Shown in pieces: positions 17,083 to 26,191 of a stretch of DNA of 64,000 nt. The stretch spans positions 124,001 to 188,000 of the forward strand of contig NZ_PJRR01000005.1 of the NCBI RefSeq assembly GCF_002858865.1. The letters are read 5' to 3'. Source of the DNA: Caulobacter vibrioides. GTDB lineage: Bacteria; Pseudomonadota; Alphaproteobacteria; Caulobacterales; Caulobacteraceae. Each line of letters starts with the position of its first letter. Position 1 is the stretch's first letter. The notes below the pieces were generated by a model. The model saw nothing but the letters and a program-made list of their open reading frames with translations. It was not told where the DNA came from and ran no database searches. A program made the position numbers and the translations under genes.

Positions 17083-18858
17083 TTAGCGCTTAATATTCAA
17101 GAGTTCCTCAAGCATCTGGTCAGCGGTCGTGATGATCTTCGACGAAGCCGAGTAGGCGCGCTGAGTAGTGATCAGTCCGGTGAACTCCTGCGACAGGTCA
17201 ACGGTCGAGGCTTCCAGGGTCGAAGGCGCCAGAGCGCCGGCGCCGCCTTGCGACGGAGCCTTCAGGCTGTAGGTGCCGCTCTCATTGGTGACGCGATAAG
17301 CATTGCCGTTCACGCCCTTCAGACCGTTGGGGTTCGAGAAGGTGGCGATGGCGACCTGGGCGATGCGGCGGGTGACGCCGTTATCGAAGATGGCCGAGAC
17401 GTAGCCGCCCTCGTCGATCTCGATATTGGTCAGGTTGCCGAAGGCCGTGCCGTTGGTGTTCACCGACTGGACCACCGACTGGCTGTTGTACTGGGTCAGG
17501 CCGCCGGCGGCGCTGGCCAGGTCGATCTGGACTTCCTGCTCGTCGATGCCCAGGGCGTCGGCCCAGGTCGGCGGCGCGGGCGGCTGCACGGCCGGCGGCG
17601 TGACCGCCGGGGCGATATAGCCGGAGCTCTTGATCGTGATCGCCGTCGGGCTGGTGCTGCCGAACAGGCCGCCCGTGTTCTTGAGCTTGCCGTCGGTGGT
17701 GAACTCGATGATGCCCGTGCTGATCTGGCCGTTGCCGTTGTTGGCCAGGTCACCGGGCTTGGCGCGCAGTTCGGCGTACCACTGGTTCGGACCGGGGCCC
17801 TTCAGCATGGACAGGGTCACCGTGCGCTGACCGCCCTTGGAGTCCGACAGCGGGATCTGGACTTCGAAGTCCGGCTTCACGCCCTTGCTGTTGTCCTTGG
17901 CGTAGTCCGACATCGACCAGGTGGACGGGTCGTAGAGCTTGCCCGCGACGACTTCGGCGTCGTCGGCGCCGGAGGCGTTGACGATGCCCAGATCGGCCAG
18001 GTTCACCGTGGTGCCTGCGGCGTTGATGCGGGTGGTGGTCATCGAGCCGGTGACCGGACTGGCGCCCTTGTAGTCGATCGTCGAGCTGACCAACTCGTTG
18101 GTGGCGGCGTCATAGGCCACCTTGCCGGTGGCGACGATCACGCCGTTTTCCTTGATGTCGACCAGGTACTCGTTGTTGCCCGAGACCGGATTGGCGATGC
18201 CGGTGGAGCTGTAGACCACGTCGTAGTTGTGCGAATTGGTCGCGGAGTCGACGACGTTGGTCTTCGACGGCGAGCCGGCCGTGCCGACCTTGTACGAGAC
18301 CGCCGCCGCCACCGGCTGCTCCGAGCGCAGGTTGGCGTTGACGCCGACGCGGGTGGTCTTCTCGGCGGTGCCGCCGACGCTGCCGACGTTGATCGAGGCC
18401 AGCTGCATCAGGTCCGACGGATCGGGGGTGATCAGGCCGCTGACCGGGTCGGCCAGCCAGCCTTGCAGATAGAGACCCGCGTCGTTGCGCAGATAGCCGA
18501 GGCTGTCGAGCTGGAAGGAGCCGGCCCGGGTGAACGACCGCGTATCGGTCGCCGTCAGGTTCTCCGGCTTTTCCGTGGTGACGAAGAAGCCCGAGCCCGA
18601 GATCGAGATGTCCAGGTTCGAGGTCGTCGACTGGGTCAGGCCCTGCTGGCTGATGAACTGGTGCGTCTGGGCCTTCACGCCGCCGGCGCTGTAGGTCTGG
18701 TTCTTGTTGCCGGACGTGACCAGCGTCGAGAAGTTCGAGGTCGAACGCTTGAAGCCGACGGTGTTGACGTTGGCGATGTTGTCCGAGATCGCGGCCAGGG
18801 CCGACGAGTTGGCGACCAGACCGGAAACGCCGGCGAGCATGGCGCTGTTGATGCTCAT
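17083..18858 (-). CDS. flgE: Flagellar hook protein FlgE
   Basis: The 591-residue hook monomer has the N-terminal rod/hook motif (LAGVSGLVANSSALAAISDNIANVNTVGFKRSTSNF) and the C-terminal partner helix (STVDLSQEFTGLITTQRAYSASSKIITTADQMLEELLNIKR). Between them lie D1/D2 beta domains. The length is normal for Caulobacter, longer than the enteric protein. AGGAATTC precedes ATG 18858. It follows flgD after 146 bp containing a 7-bp hairpin. Exported by the flagellar type III system. Confidence 0.96.
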   Translation of the reverse strand: MSINSAMLAGVSGLVANSSALAAISDNIANVNTVGFKRSTSNFSTLVTSGNKNQTYSAGGVKAQTHQFISQQGLTQSTTSNLDISISGSGFFVTTEKPENLTATDTRSFTRAGSFQLDSLGYLRNDAGLYLQGWLADPVSGLITPDPSDLMQLASINVGSVGGTAEKTTRVGVNANLRSEQPVAAAVSYKVGTAGSPSKTNVVDSATNSHNYDVVYSSTGIANPVSGNNEYLVDIKENGVIVATGKVAYDAATNELVSSTIDYKGASPVTGSMTTTRINAAGTTVNLADLGIVNASGADDAEVVAGKLYDPSTWSMSDYAKDNSKGVKPDFEVQIPLSDSKGGQRTVTLSMLKGPGPNQWYAELRAKPGDLANNGNGQISTGIIEFTTDGKLKNTGGLFGSTSPTAITIKSSGYIAPAVTPPAVQPPAPPTWADALGIDEQEVQIDLASAAGGLTQYNSQSVVQSVNTNGTAFGNLTNIEIDEGGYVSAIFDNGVTRRIAQVAIATFSNPNGLKGVNGNAYRVTNESGTYSLKAPSQGGAGALAPSTLEASTVDLSQEFTGLITTQRAYSASSKIITTADQMLEELLNIKR

Positions 18859-18918
18859 GACTGAATTCCTACAAAAAAGGGGGACGAGGGTTCAGCGCTG
18901 TTTGCGTTTGGATCCGCA

Positions 18919-18933
18919 GGAAGACCGTCTTCC
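18919..18933. other. Short hairpin in the flgD-flgE leader
   Basis: GGAAGAC (18919-18925), one base, then GTCTTCC (18927-18933). A perfect 7-bp inverted repeat lies about 60 bp upstream of the flgE start. It may be an mRNA hairpin or a protein site; a one-base loop is too tight for RNA unless inner pairs open. No sigma-54 -24/-12 element is visible in this gap. Confidence 0.4.
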
Positions 18934-19004
18934 GGGGACCGCGTCGGCGTCATTCTGACGCCCGGTCGATGGGGGATCAGGCCGCCTCGGCCTGGTTGAG
19001 TGCT

Positions 19005-19688
19005 CTAGGCGGCGGCCGCCTTGATGCCGACGACGTTGTCGACGGGGATGGTCTTGCCATCGACGACGACCATCGGCTGACCGGTGGCGTTGTCGACGGC
19101 GGTCACGACGCCCTCGGTGCGACCCTTGATGTTGGTCGCCTTGATTTCCTTGCCGTCGCCGGTCTTGGCCGTCACGACGATGCCGTAGACGCCGCCGTCG
19201 GGCAGCTGGGCGCCGCTGTCGTCCTTGCCGTCCCAGGTGATGATGTGGTCGCCGCTCTTCTGGTCTTCCGGTGTCAGGGTGCGGACCACCTTGCCGGCAG
19301 GGTTCTTGATCTCGACCTTCAGGGACGCCGAAGCGCTGGGCTGGGTCCAGGAGAAGGTCGCCTTGCCGTTCTTCAGGGTCGAGGTGTCGCTGATCGCCGA
19401 AACCTGCTTGCCGATCATCGCGACGCCCTCGGAGAGGCCCGTGCCGGTGTTCATGCCCACCAGAGCGGCCAAGAGGTCGTTGGTGACCAGTTGCTGCTCC
19501 ACGCCGGTCATCTGCGTGATCTGCTGGGTCATCTGGGTGGTGTCGGTCGGCGACAGAGGGTCCTGGTTCTTCAACTGCGTGGTCAGCAGCTGCAGGAAGG
19601 TCTCCTTGTTGGTCGCCAGCGACGTGCGCGAGTTGTTGATCTTGTCGAGGACCGACGCGGTGTTTTGTGACGAGACGGCGGTGGCCAT
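19005..19688 (-). CDS. flgD: Flagellar hook assembly (capping) protein FlgD
   Basis: FlgD caps the growing hook so that FlgE subunits polymerise. The 227-residue protein has the family N-terminus (TFLQLLTTQLKNQDPLSPTDTTQMTQQITQMTGVEQQL) and the FlgD Ig-like/tudor part (GKATFSWTQPSASASLKVEIKNPAGKVVRTLT, then HIITWDGKDDSGAQLPDGGVYGIVV). It follows fliK after 11 bp and precedes flgE in the hook operon. Confidence 0.96.
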   Translation of the reverse strand: MATAVSSQNTASVLDKINNSRTSLATNKETFLQLLTTQLKNQDPLSPTDTTQMTQQITQMTGVEQQLVTNDLLAALVGMNTGTGLSEGVAMIGKQVSAISDTSTLKNGKATFSWTQPSASASLKVEIKNPAGKVVRTLTPEDQKSGDHIITWDGKDDSGAQLPDGGVYGIVVTAKTGDGKEIKATNIKGRTEGVVTAVDNATGQPMVVVDGKTIPVDNVVGIKAAAA

Positions 19689-19699
19689 GTCGGTATCTC

Positions 19700-21463
19700 C
19701 TAGATCCGGATGTCCAGACCGCTGTCGGCGACCGTCTTCAGGCCGGGCAGCAGTTCGGGGGTGATGGTGATGTCTTCCTCGCCGGTCAGGGCGGCCTGGA
19801 AGGCGCGGCCCGAGAAGGCGCGCTGTCCCTGGTCGCCCCAGCCCTCGAAGGCGAAGAACGGGTTCTGGCTCTGGCCGCCCTGGCTGGAGACGTCGAAGCT
19901 GAGCGCGTTGTCGGCGACGTTGAAGCCGGCGTCGGCCAGGGCCTGACGCAGTTCATTGGCCTTGCCGCGCAGCTCCTGGGCGGCGTGGACGGTGTCGAAG
20001 CGCATCGACGCGGTCAGGACGCCGTCGCGGCCGATCTCGATCCGCACGTCGACCTTGCCCAGGCCGTCGGGCGTCAGGGCCACGTCGAAGCGGGTGGTCT
20101 TGGCGTCGGCCTTCTTGATGATCTCGGCTGACAGCGCCGCAACGGTTTCGGGCGAGCTGCGCACCGGCGCCGGCGCGGCGGCGGGCGCGTTGGCGCTGGC
20201 GACAGGGGTCGGGGCCAGGGGCGTCGGCGTCGCGGACGGCGAGGCCTCGGTGGTCGCCGCGCCGGCGACCGAAGTCTCCAGTGTCACGGCGGCGCCGGCG
20301 GCGGTCTCAGAACCCTTGGCGTTCGTATTGGTGTCGCCGTTGGCGTTGGCGTTGGCGTCGCCGCTCGAGGCGCCTGAGGCGACGGCGGCCACGGCTTGCG
20401 GGGTCTCGGCGGCTTCGGCGGCCACGACGGCGGGGGCCGCGACCGGCGCGCTCTGGGCCTTGGTCGCTTCGGCCGGCTTGGCCGCGACCGGTGCGATATC
20501 CGCCGTCACGGCGGGCGAGACCTCAGCAGCGTCGACAGCGGCGGCCATCGCCGCCGGGGCGACCTCTTGCGCGATGGGAACCTCAACCGGCGCGGCCGCC
20601 GGGGCGATCGGCGCTTCAACCACCGAAGCCGAGAGGCTGGCCACCTGCGGGGCGGTCGCGGCGGTCGCGGCGGCGGCCGACGGCGCGGCCTTCGCGGCTT
20701 GGGACGGGGTGGTCGGCGTCTGCGGCGTGGCCTCGGTGTCGACCACCGCCGGCTCCTCGCCGGCCAGGGCCGTCAGGGCCTCGAGCCCGGCGGCGTCCAG
20801 CGCCTGTCCTTCGGCGGTCGCGACCGGGGCCTGGGACGGCGCCTGCGGCGAGGCCGCAACGGCGGTCTCAAGCGCCGGATCGGCGGCGGCCTGCGGGGTG
20901 GCGACCGGCGCGACCTCGACCGTCTCGACGGCGGCGGGCAAGGCCGCGACGGCGTTGGCCGAGACGGTCGCAACCGCCGGGGCCGCCTCTTCAGTCACTT
21001 CGGCGGGGACCGGGGTCGTGGGCTCGACGGTCATGGCGGCGATCAGCGTCGCGGCGGCCTGAGCGGCGGCGGCGGTCGTATCCGCCTCGGCCGAAGCCTC
21101 CCCGCCCGTCTCGGCGTCGGCCGTCTCCTCGCCGGCCGCCTTGTCGGCGGTCCGTTCGCTCGGGGCCTTGGCGTCGCGGGCGTCTTCGACCGCATCGCCG
21201 CTGTCGGCTCGGGCCTCGTCGTCGCGGTCAACCGCCTTGGTTTCGGTCCGGGCGGGCTTTTCGACGGCCTTCGCGTCCCGATCCGCATCCCGATCGTCGG
21301 CCTTGGTCTCGGCGCGTTGGGGCGTCGGACGCGGGGACGGCGTGTCGTCGGAACGGCCGGCGATGGCCAGCAGGGCGTCGAAGCCCTCGGCGGACGCCTT
21401 GACGCCGCCGGCCGGGGTCGGCGCGGCGGGAAGAGCGGCGGTGGGTGCGGCGATCGCGGTCAT
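19700..21463 (-). CDS. fliK: Flagellar hook-length control protein FliK
   Basis: 587 residues, mostly low-complexity Ala/Pro/Val/Thr sequence as expected for the ruler part. The conserved FliK C-terminal domain follows: RFDVALTPDGLGKVDVRIEIGRDGVLTASMRFDTVHAAQELRGKANELRQALADAGF...SFDVSSQGGQSQ. FliK measures the hook and triggers the export switch to filament substrates. It is first in fliK-flgD-flgE and has a sigma-54 -24/-12 element 61 bp upstream. The extreme composition makes similarity outside the C-terminus weak. Confidence 0.9.
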   Translation of the reverse strand: MTAIAAPTAALPAAPTPAGGVKASAEGFDALLAIAGRSDDTPSPRPTPQRAETKADDRDADRDAKAVEKPARTETKAVDRDDEARADSGDAVEDARDAKAPSERTADKAAGEETADAETGGEASAEADTTAAAAQAAATLIAAMTVEPTTPVPAEVTEEAAPAVATVSANAVAALPAAVETVEVAPVATPQAAADPALETAVAASPQAPSQAPVATAEGQALDAAGLEALTALAGEEPAVVDTEATPQTPTTPSQAAKAAPSAAAATAATAPQVASLSASVVEAPIAPAAAPVEVPIAQEVAPAAMAAAVDAAEVSPAVTADIAPVAAKPAEATKAQSAPVAAPAVVAAEAAETPQAVAAVASGASSGDANANANGDTNTNAKGSETAAGAAVTLETSVAGAATTEASPSATPTPLAPTPVASANAPAAAPAPVRSSPETVAALSAEIIKKADAKTTRFDVALTPDGLGKVDVRIEIGRDGVLTASMRFDTVHAAQELRGKANELRQALADAGFNVADNALSFDVSSQGGQSQNPFFAFEGWGDQGQRAFSGRAFQAALTGEEDITITPELLPGLKTVADSGLDIRI

Positions 21464-21523
21464 GCGCAGTCGTTGCTCGGTTGGCGGCGCTCCATGACGG
21501 ACACGCCTTCGTCGCCTCCCTCA

Positions 21524-21538
21524 GCAACGGTCGGGCCA
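21524..21538 (-). promoter_or_regulatory. Sigma-54 (-24/-12) promoter of the fliK-flgD-flgE hook operon
   Basis: On the minus strand the sequence reads TGGCCC-N5-TTGC, matching TGGCAC-N5-TTGC with invariant GG and GC at the correct spacing. It lies 61 bp before the fliK start. Caulobacter hook genes are known to be sigma-54/FlbD dependent. Confidence 0.8.
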
Positions 21539-21685
21539 ACTCGGAAAACACGACCTAAGCCTCTGTTATAAATGACTTTAATGGCTTGTTTACGAAGAAA
21601 AATCGCACCGGGTGCGGCGCTTTTTGCCGAGCTCGGGCGGCCTTCAGGGACGGGAGTTGCCGCGTCGCCGAGCCGCGCCCCGGCT

Positions 21686-21700
21686 TGGCGCCGTCCTTGC
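21686..21700 (+). promoter_or_regulatory. Sigma-54 (-24/-12) promoter of flgK-flgL
   Basis: TGGCGC-N5-TTGC on the plus strand with correct spacing, about 150 bp before the flgK start. It faces away from the sigma-54 element at 21524-21538, so the 400-bp gap is a divergent late-flagellar promoter region, as known for flaN/flbG in C. crescentus. Confidence 0.78.
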
Positions 21701-21719
21701 GGAAGACCTCTCGTCGAAT

Positions 21720-21734
21720 TTCCGGCAGCCGGAA
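21720..21734. promoter_or_regulatory. Palindrome, candidate FlbD-binding (ftr-like) site 1
   Basis: TTCCGGC, one base, GCCGGAA: perfect 7-bp arms with the CCGGC core seen in Caulobacter ftr elements. It is positioned between the sigma-54 element and the flgK start. Confidence 0.45.
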
Positions 21735-21792
21735 CACATCGCCATGAATTTCAATGGCTTGGCACATCATCGGGGATCATGCCCCACCGCGA

Positions 21793-21811
21793 CCCGGCAA
21801 GTTTCGCCGGG
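21793..21811. promoter_or_regulatory. Palindrome, candidate FlbD-binding (ftr-like) site 2
   Basis: CCCGGC, 7 bases (AAGTTTC), GCCGGG. The CCCGGCAA half-site matches what I remember of the ftr consensus bound by FlbD. It lies 53 bp upstream of the flgK start. Confidence 0.55.
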
Positions 21812-21863
21812 CAACGGCGCATCATGCGTTGCGCGGTTTGCCGAGCCGAAGGAGGCCTGATCC

Positions 21864-23975
21864 ATGTCGCTCAATGCGATCATGAGCACGGCGACGTCCG
21901 GCATGAACGCCGCGCAGACGGGTCTGCGCGTCACGTCGGACAACATCGCCAACGTCAACACCACCGGCTATGTCCGCAAGACGGTCAGCCAGTCCAACCT
22001 GCTGTCCAACGGCATGGGCGTGGGCGTCAATATCGACGCCATCAAGCGCGCCACCGACGCCTTCCTGCAGTCAGCCAGCCTGAACGCCGCCTCGGAAAGC
22101 GGCCGCGCCTCGATCGTCGCCAGCACGCTCAACAGCGCCCAGCAGCTGTTCGGCGACCCCAGCGGCGAGACCAGCTTCTTCACCGTGCTGGACGACGTCT
22201 ACGCCGCGTTCTCCTCGGCGCAGGACGACCCCTCCTCCAGCCTGCTGCGCACCCAGGCGCTGACCCGGCTGGACGACTTCCTCAGCGGGTCCAGCCGCAT
22301 CACCGCCTCGTTGTCGAAGCTGGGCAAGGACGCCGATACGCGGATCGCCGCCGACGTCGGGCGGGTCAATGACCTGCTCAGCCAGATCGACGCCCTCAAC
22401 ACCGACATCACGCGGGCCAAGGTCGCGGGCGCGGACGCCACGGGCGCCGAGAACGTCCAGAGCAGCCTGGTTGATGAGCTCTCCAAGCTGATGAACGTGC
22501 AGATCTCGCCCCGCACCCTGGGCGGGATCGTGGTGCGGTCCACCGAGGGTCTGAACCTGGCGGGCGACGGCGCGGCCAAGGTCACCTACCAGACCTCGGC
22601 CACCGCGACAGGGTTCCTGACGGTGCAGCTCGCCAACGGCTCGGACTATCCGGTCCCGCTGAACATCTCGAGCGGCGAAATCCGCGGCCTGATGGACGTG
22701 CGCAACATCGACCTGGTCAACCTCTCCGACCAGCTGGGCGAGTTCACCTCGCGCGCGACCGAGGAGATCAACCGCGCCGCCAACGCCGCCTCGTCGGTGC
22801 CCGCCCCCACCAGCCTGACGGGCCGCAACACCGGTCTGGACGCCCAGGCGGCCCTGACCGGCTTCACCGGCAAGACCACGATCGCCCTGACCAACGCCAG
22901 CGGCGTGATCCAGCGCCGGATCGACATCGATTTCGACGCCGGCACGATGACCGTGAACGGCGCGGCCGGCCCGGCCTTCACCCCGGCCAACTTCCTGGCC
23001 CAGCTCAACACCGCCCTGGGCGGCCAGGGCGCGGCGGGTTTCTCGAACGGCGCCCTGAGCATCAACGGCGTGGGCGGCCTGGGCGTGGCCATCGCCGACG
23101 ACGCTACGACCCCGTCCAGCAAGACCGGCAAGGGTTTCAGCCACTATTTCGGCCTCAACGACATCGTCCGCACCAGCGGCTACTCGCCGTACGAGACGGG
23201 CCTGACGTCGTCGGACCTGCACGGCTTCACCACCGGCCAGATGACGATCCGCCTGACCGACGTCGAGGGCGGTCGGATCCGGGACATCCCCTTCACCCCG
23301 CCCGTGGGCGGGACCATGCAGAACATGATCGACGCGCTGAACTCCCGCGCCTCGGGGGTCGGCCTCTATGGCCAGTTCTCCATGAACGCCAAGGGCCAGG
23401 TCAGCTTCACGTCGAACACCAACACGCCGGTGACGATGTCGATCGTCGCCGACAGCACCGAGCGCGGCGCCGGCGGTCCGTCGGCCAGCCAGCTGTTCGG
23501 CATCGGTCCCGCCGAACGCAGCACGCGCGGCGAGAAGTTCTTCCTCAACACGGCGATGGACCAGAACCCCAAGCTCCTGCCCTTCGCCAAGCTGGACCTG
23601 ACCCAGGCCGTGGGCGGCAATGCGGCCCTGGCGATCGGCGACGGTCGCGGCGCCCTGGCCCTGGCCAACGCCGGCGAGAGCACCGCGACGTTCGGCGTCG
23701 CCGGAAGCGCCGCCTCGGTGACCATGACCGTCTCGCGCTACGCCGCCGACTTCGGGGGCTCCATCGCCCGCAAGGCCGCCACCGCCGAAAGCCGCAAGGA
23801 CGCCGCCGCCGCGGTGTCCAGCGAAGTCGACAGCCAGCGTCAGTCCGAAGAGGGCGTGAACCTGGACGAAGAACTGATCAACCTGACCACCTACCAGCAA
23901 GCCTTCAACGCCTCGGCCCGCCTGATCCAGGCGACCAAGGACATGTTCGACGTGCTCACCGGAATCCTGGGGTAA
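21864..23975 (+). CDS. flgK: Flagellar hook-associated protein 1, FlgK
   Basis: FlgK forms the first hook-filament junction ring. The 703-residue protein has the N-terminal FlgK/rod motif (LNAIMSTATSGMNAAQTGLRVTSDNIANVNTTGYVRKTV), a helical D1 region, a long insert and the C-terminal motif (SEEGVNLDEELINLTTYQQAFNASARLIQATKDMFDVLTGIL). A purine-rich GAAGGAGG precedes the start. flgL follows 3 bp later, so the two are co-transcribed from the sigma-54 promoter upstream. Confidence 0.96.
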   Translation: MSLNAIMSTATSGMNAAQTGLRVTSDNIANVNTTGYVRKTVSQSNLLSNGMGVGVNIDAIKRATDAFLQSASLNAASESGRASIVASTLNSAQQLFGDPSGETSFFTVLDDVYAAFSSAQDDPSSSLLRTQALTRLDDFLSGSSRITASLSKLGKDADTRIAADVGRVNDLLSQIDALNTDITRAKVAGADATGAENVQSSLVDELSKLMNVQISPRTLGGIVVRSTEGLNLAGDGAAKVTYQTSATATGFLTVQLANGSDYPVPLNISSGEIRGLMDVRNIDLVNLSDQLGEFTSRATEEINRAANAASSVPAPTSLTGRNTGLDAQAALTGFTGKTTIALTNASGVIQRRIDIDFDAGTMTVNGAAGPAFTPANFLAQLNTALGGQGAAGFSNGALSINGVGGLGVAIADDATTPSSKTGKGFSHYFGLNDIVRTSGYSPYETGLTSSDLHGFTTGQMTIRLTDVEGGRIRDIPFTPPVGGTMQNMIDALNSRASGVGLYGQFSMNAKGQVSFTSNTNTPVTMSIVADSTERGAGGPSASQLFGIGPAERSTRGEKFFLNTAMDQNPKLLPFAKLDLTQAVGGNAALAIGDGRGALALANAGESTATFGVAGSAASVTMTVSRYAADFGGSIARKAATAESRKDAAAAVSSEVDSQRQSEEGVNLDEELINLTTYQQAFNASARLIQATKDMFDVLTGILG

Positions 23976-23978
23976 GCC

Positions 23979-24902
23979 ATGACCCGCGTCTCGACCGTCC
24001 AGAATTACAACGTCATGACGTCCAACCTTATGAAGGCGCAGATCCGCCAGAATGAGGTGGGCGGACAGGTGGCCAGCCAGAAGGTCGCCACCGACCTGCG
24101 CGGCTACGCCAAGAACGCCGAGGTGCTGACCGCCATGCGCAGCGCCCAGACCAAGATCAACGGCCTGCTGGACCAGACCAAGCTGGTCACCAATCGGCTG
24201 GAGATGCAGAACACCGGCATCGGACGGGTCGCCGACGGCACCAAGGATGCGCGCGAAGCCATCGCCAACGCGATGGCCGCAGGCAACGCCACCACCTTGA
24301 TGCAGCAGCTGCAGGCGGCGTTCAGCGAGGTGGTGCAAGGCGTCAACACCAAGTCCAACGGGCTCTATGTGTTCTCCGGCGCCCAGACCCAGACCGCGAC
24401 CACCACCGCCGCCACCATGGCCGACCTGACGGCGGCCCCGTCGACGGCCTCGCTGTTCCAGAACGACCAGTACATCACCACCAACCGGGTGGACGAACAG
24501 ACCAACGCCAAGACCGGCGTGCTGGGCGACGCCCTGGGCACGGCCACCTTCGACGCCTTCAAGCAGGTGCAGGCCTATATCGACGCCAACGGCCCCTTCA
24601 CCGGCAATCTCAACGACACCCAGGTCAATTTCCTGAAGGGCATGCTGTCCACCTTCGACAGCGCCTACAAGTCGGTGGTCGACATCCAGGGCAAGAACGG
24701 CGTCAACCAGAAGCGCTTCGAGGCCGCCGAGATCGACCTGTCCAACCAGGCCGACACCCTGACCACCATGGTCGGCGGCATCGTCGACGTGGACATGGCC
24801 GAGGCGGTCACACGCCTGGAGGCCGCCAAGCTGGCGGTGCAGGCCTCGGCCCAGGTGTTCAGCAGCCTGCAGGCCTCGTCGCTGCTGAATGTCCTGAAGT
24901 AA
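23979..24902 (+). CDS. flgL: Flagellar hook-associated protein 3, FlgL
   Basis: FlgL forms the second junction ring between hook and filament. The 307-residue protein is flagellin-like, with coiled-coil ends: [43 protein letters not shown] at the N-terminus and [38 protein letters not shown] at the C-terminus. It is tightly coupled to flgK (3-bp gap). Confidence 0.95.
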   Translation: MTRVSTVQNYNVMTSNLMKAQIRQNEVGGQVASQKVATDLRGYAKNAEVLTAMRSAQTKINGLLDQTKLVTNRLEMQNTGIGRVADGTKDAREAIANAMAAGNATTLMQQLQAAFSEVVQGVNTKSNGLYVFSGAQTQTATTTAATMADLTAAPSTASLFQNDQYITTNRVDEQTNAKTGVLGDALGTATFDAFKQVQAYIDANGPFTGNLNDTQVNFLKGMLSTFDSAYKSVVDIQGKNGVNQKRFEAAEIDLSNQADTLTTMVGGIVDVDMAEAVTRLEAAKLAVQASAQVFSSLQASSLLNVLK

Positions 24903-24946
24903 GGCCGCATAGCCCTCGCCTCGCAAAATCCGGGTCAAGCCGCTAT

Positions 24947-26179
24947 ATGGCCGCGATGGACTTGGCTTCGATCGACACGCCCCCCGCCCCCGACTCCGAC
25001 ACGCTGATCGCGCGCGCGGTCGAGCAGGCGCGCGCCGCCGTCGGCCTGGCGGAGGGAACACGGATCGTCGCGGCGATGTCGGGCGGGGTGGACTCGACCG
25101 TGACCGCCGCCCTGCTGGCCCGCGCCGGCTACGATGTGGTGGGCGTGACCCTGCAGCTCTACGACCATGGTGCGGCGATCTCGCGCAAGGGCGCCTGCTG
25201 CGCGGGTCAGGACATCCTGGACGCCCGCATGGCCGCCGAGCGCATCGGCATCCCGCACTATGTGCTGGACTATGAGAGCCGCTTCCGCGAGCAGGTCATC
25301 GAGGACTTCGCCGACGCCTATCTGCGCGGCGAGACGCCGATCCCGTGCGTGCGCTGCAACCAGACGGTCAAGTTCCGCGACCTGCTGGACGTGGCCCGCG
25401 ACCTGGGCGCCGAGGCGATGGCCACCGGCCACTACGTCCAGCGCGCCATGCCCGGAAACGGCGGCAACCGGCCAGAGCTGCGCCGCGCGGCCGATCCGGC
25501 CAAGGACCAGAGCTATTTCCTGTTCGCCACCACGCGCGAACAGCTGGACTTCCTGCGCTTCCCGCTGGGCGGCATGGACAAGCCGACCGTGCGCGCCGTC
25601 GCCGCCGGTCTTGGCCTGTCGATCGCCGACAAGCCCGACAGCCAGGACATCTGCTTCGTGCCCGAGGGCAAGTACACCACCGTCATCGACCGCATCCGCC
25701 CGCAGGGCGCGGAGGCCGGCGACGTGGTGCATCTGGACGGCCGGGTGCTGGGCCGCCACGAAGGCGTGACCCGCTACACCATCGGCCAGCGCCGGGGCCT
25801 GAACATCGCCGTCGGCGACCCGCTGTTCGTGGTCAAGATCAACGCCGACAAGCGCCAGGTGATCGTCGGCCCGCGCGAGGCGCTGCTGACCGCGTCCCTG
25901 ACCTTGAAGGAAGGAAGCTGGCTGGGCGCTCAGGACAGTCTGGAGGCCGCCGCCGAGGATGGACAGCGGGTGCTGGCCCGCGTGCGCTCGACCCGCGAAC
26001 CGGTGCCCGGCCGCCTGGCCATGATCGACGGCGCGCTTTCGGTGGTGTTCGACGGCGCCGAGGAAGGCGTCGCGCCGGGCCAGGCCTGCGTGCTCTATGA
26101 CCCGGCCGATCCGGATAGGGTGCTGGGCGGCGGTTTCATCGCCGGCACGACCCGGCAGATGGACCTCAACGCCGCCTGA
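24947..26179 (+). CDS. mnmA: tRNA 2-thiouridylase MnmA (TrmU)
   Basis: MnmA thiolates U34 of tRNA Lys, Glu and Gln. Visible are the PP-loop [10 protein letters not shown] (about residues 43-52), the first catalytic Cys in [11 protein letters not shown] and the second in [10 protein letters not shown], with ATGHYVQR between. The 410 residues are about 20-30 more than E. coli MnmA, mostly an N-terminal extension; ATG 24956 is an alternative start. It is downstream of flgL but unrelated in function. Confidence 0.95.
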   Translation: MAAMDLASIDTPPAPDSDTLIARAVEQARAAVGLAEGTRIVAAMSGGVDSTVTAALLARAGYDVVGVTLQLYDHGAAISRKGACCAGQDILDARMAAERIGIPHYVLDYESRFREQVIEDFADAYLRGETPIPCVRCNQTVKFRDLLDVARDLGAEAMATGHYVQRAMPGNGGNRPELRRAADPAKDQSYFLFATTREQLDFLRFPLGGMDKPTVRAVAAGLGLSIADKPDSQDICFVPEGKYTTVIDRIRPQGAEAGDVVHLDGRVLGRHEGVTRYTIGQRRGLNIAVGDPLFVVKINADKRQVIVGPREALLTASLTLKEGSWLGAQDSLEAAAEDGQRVLARVRSTREPVPGRLAMIDGALSVVFDGAEEGVAPGQACVLYDPADPDRVLGGGFIAGTTRQMDLNAA

Positions 26180-26191
26180 TCGGCGTCGGCC

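Noticed and set aside
22071..25061. 996-codon minus-strand frame across flgK, flgL and the mnmA start
   Set aside because: Spans three well-supported genes and has no recognisable domain; antisense artefact.
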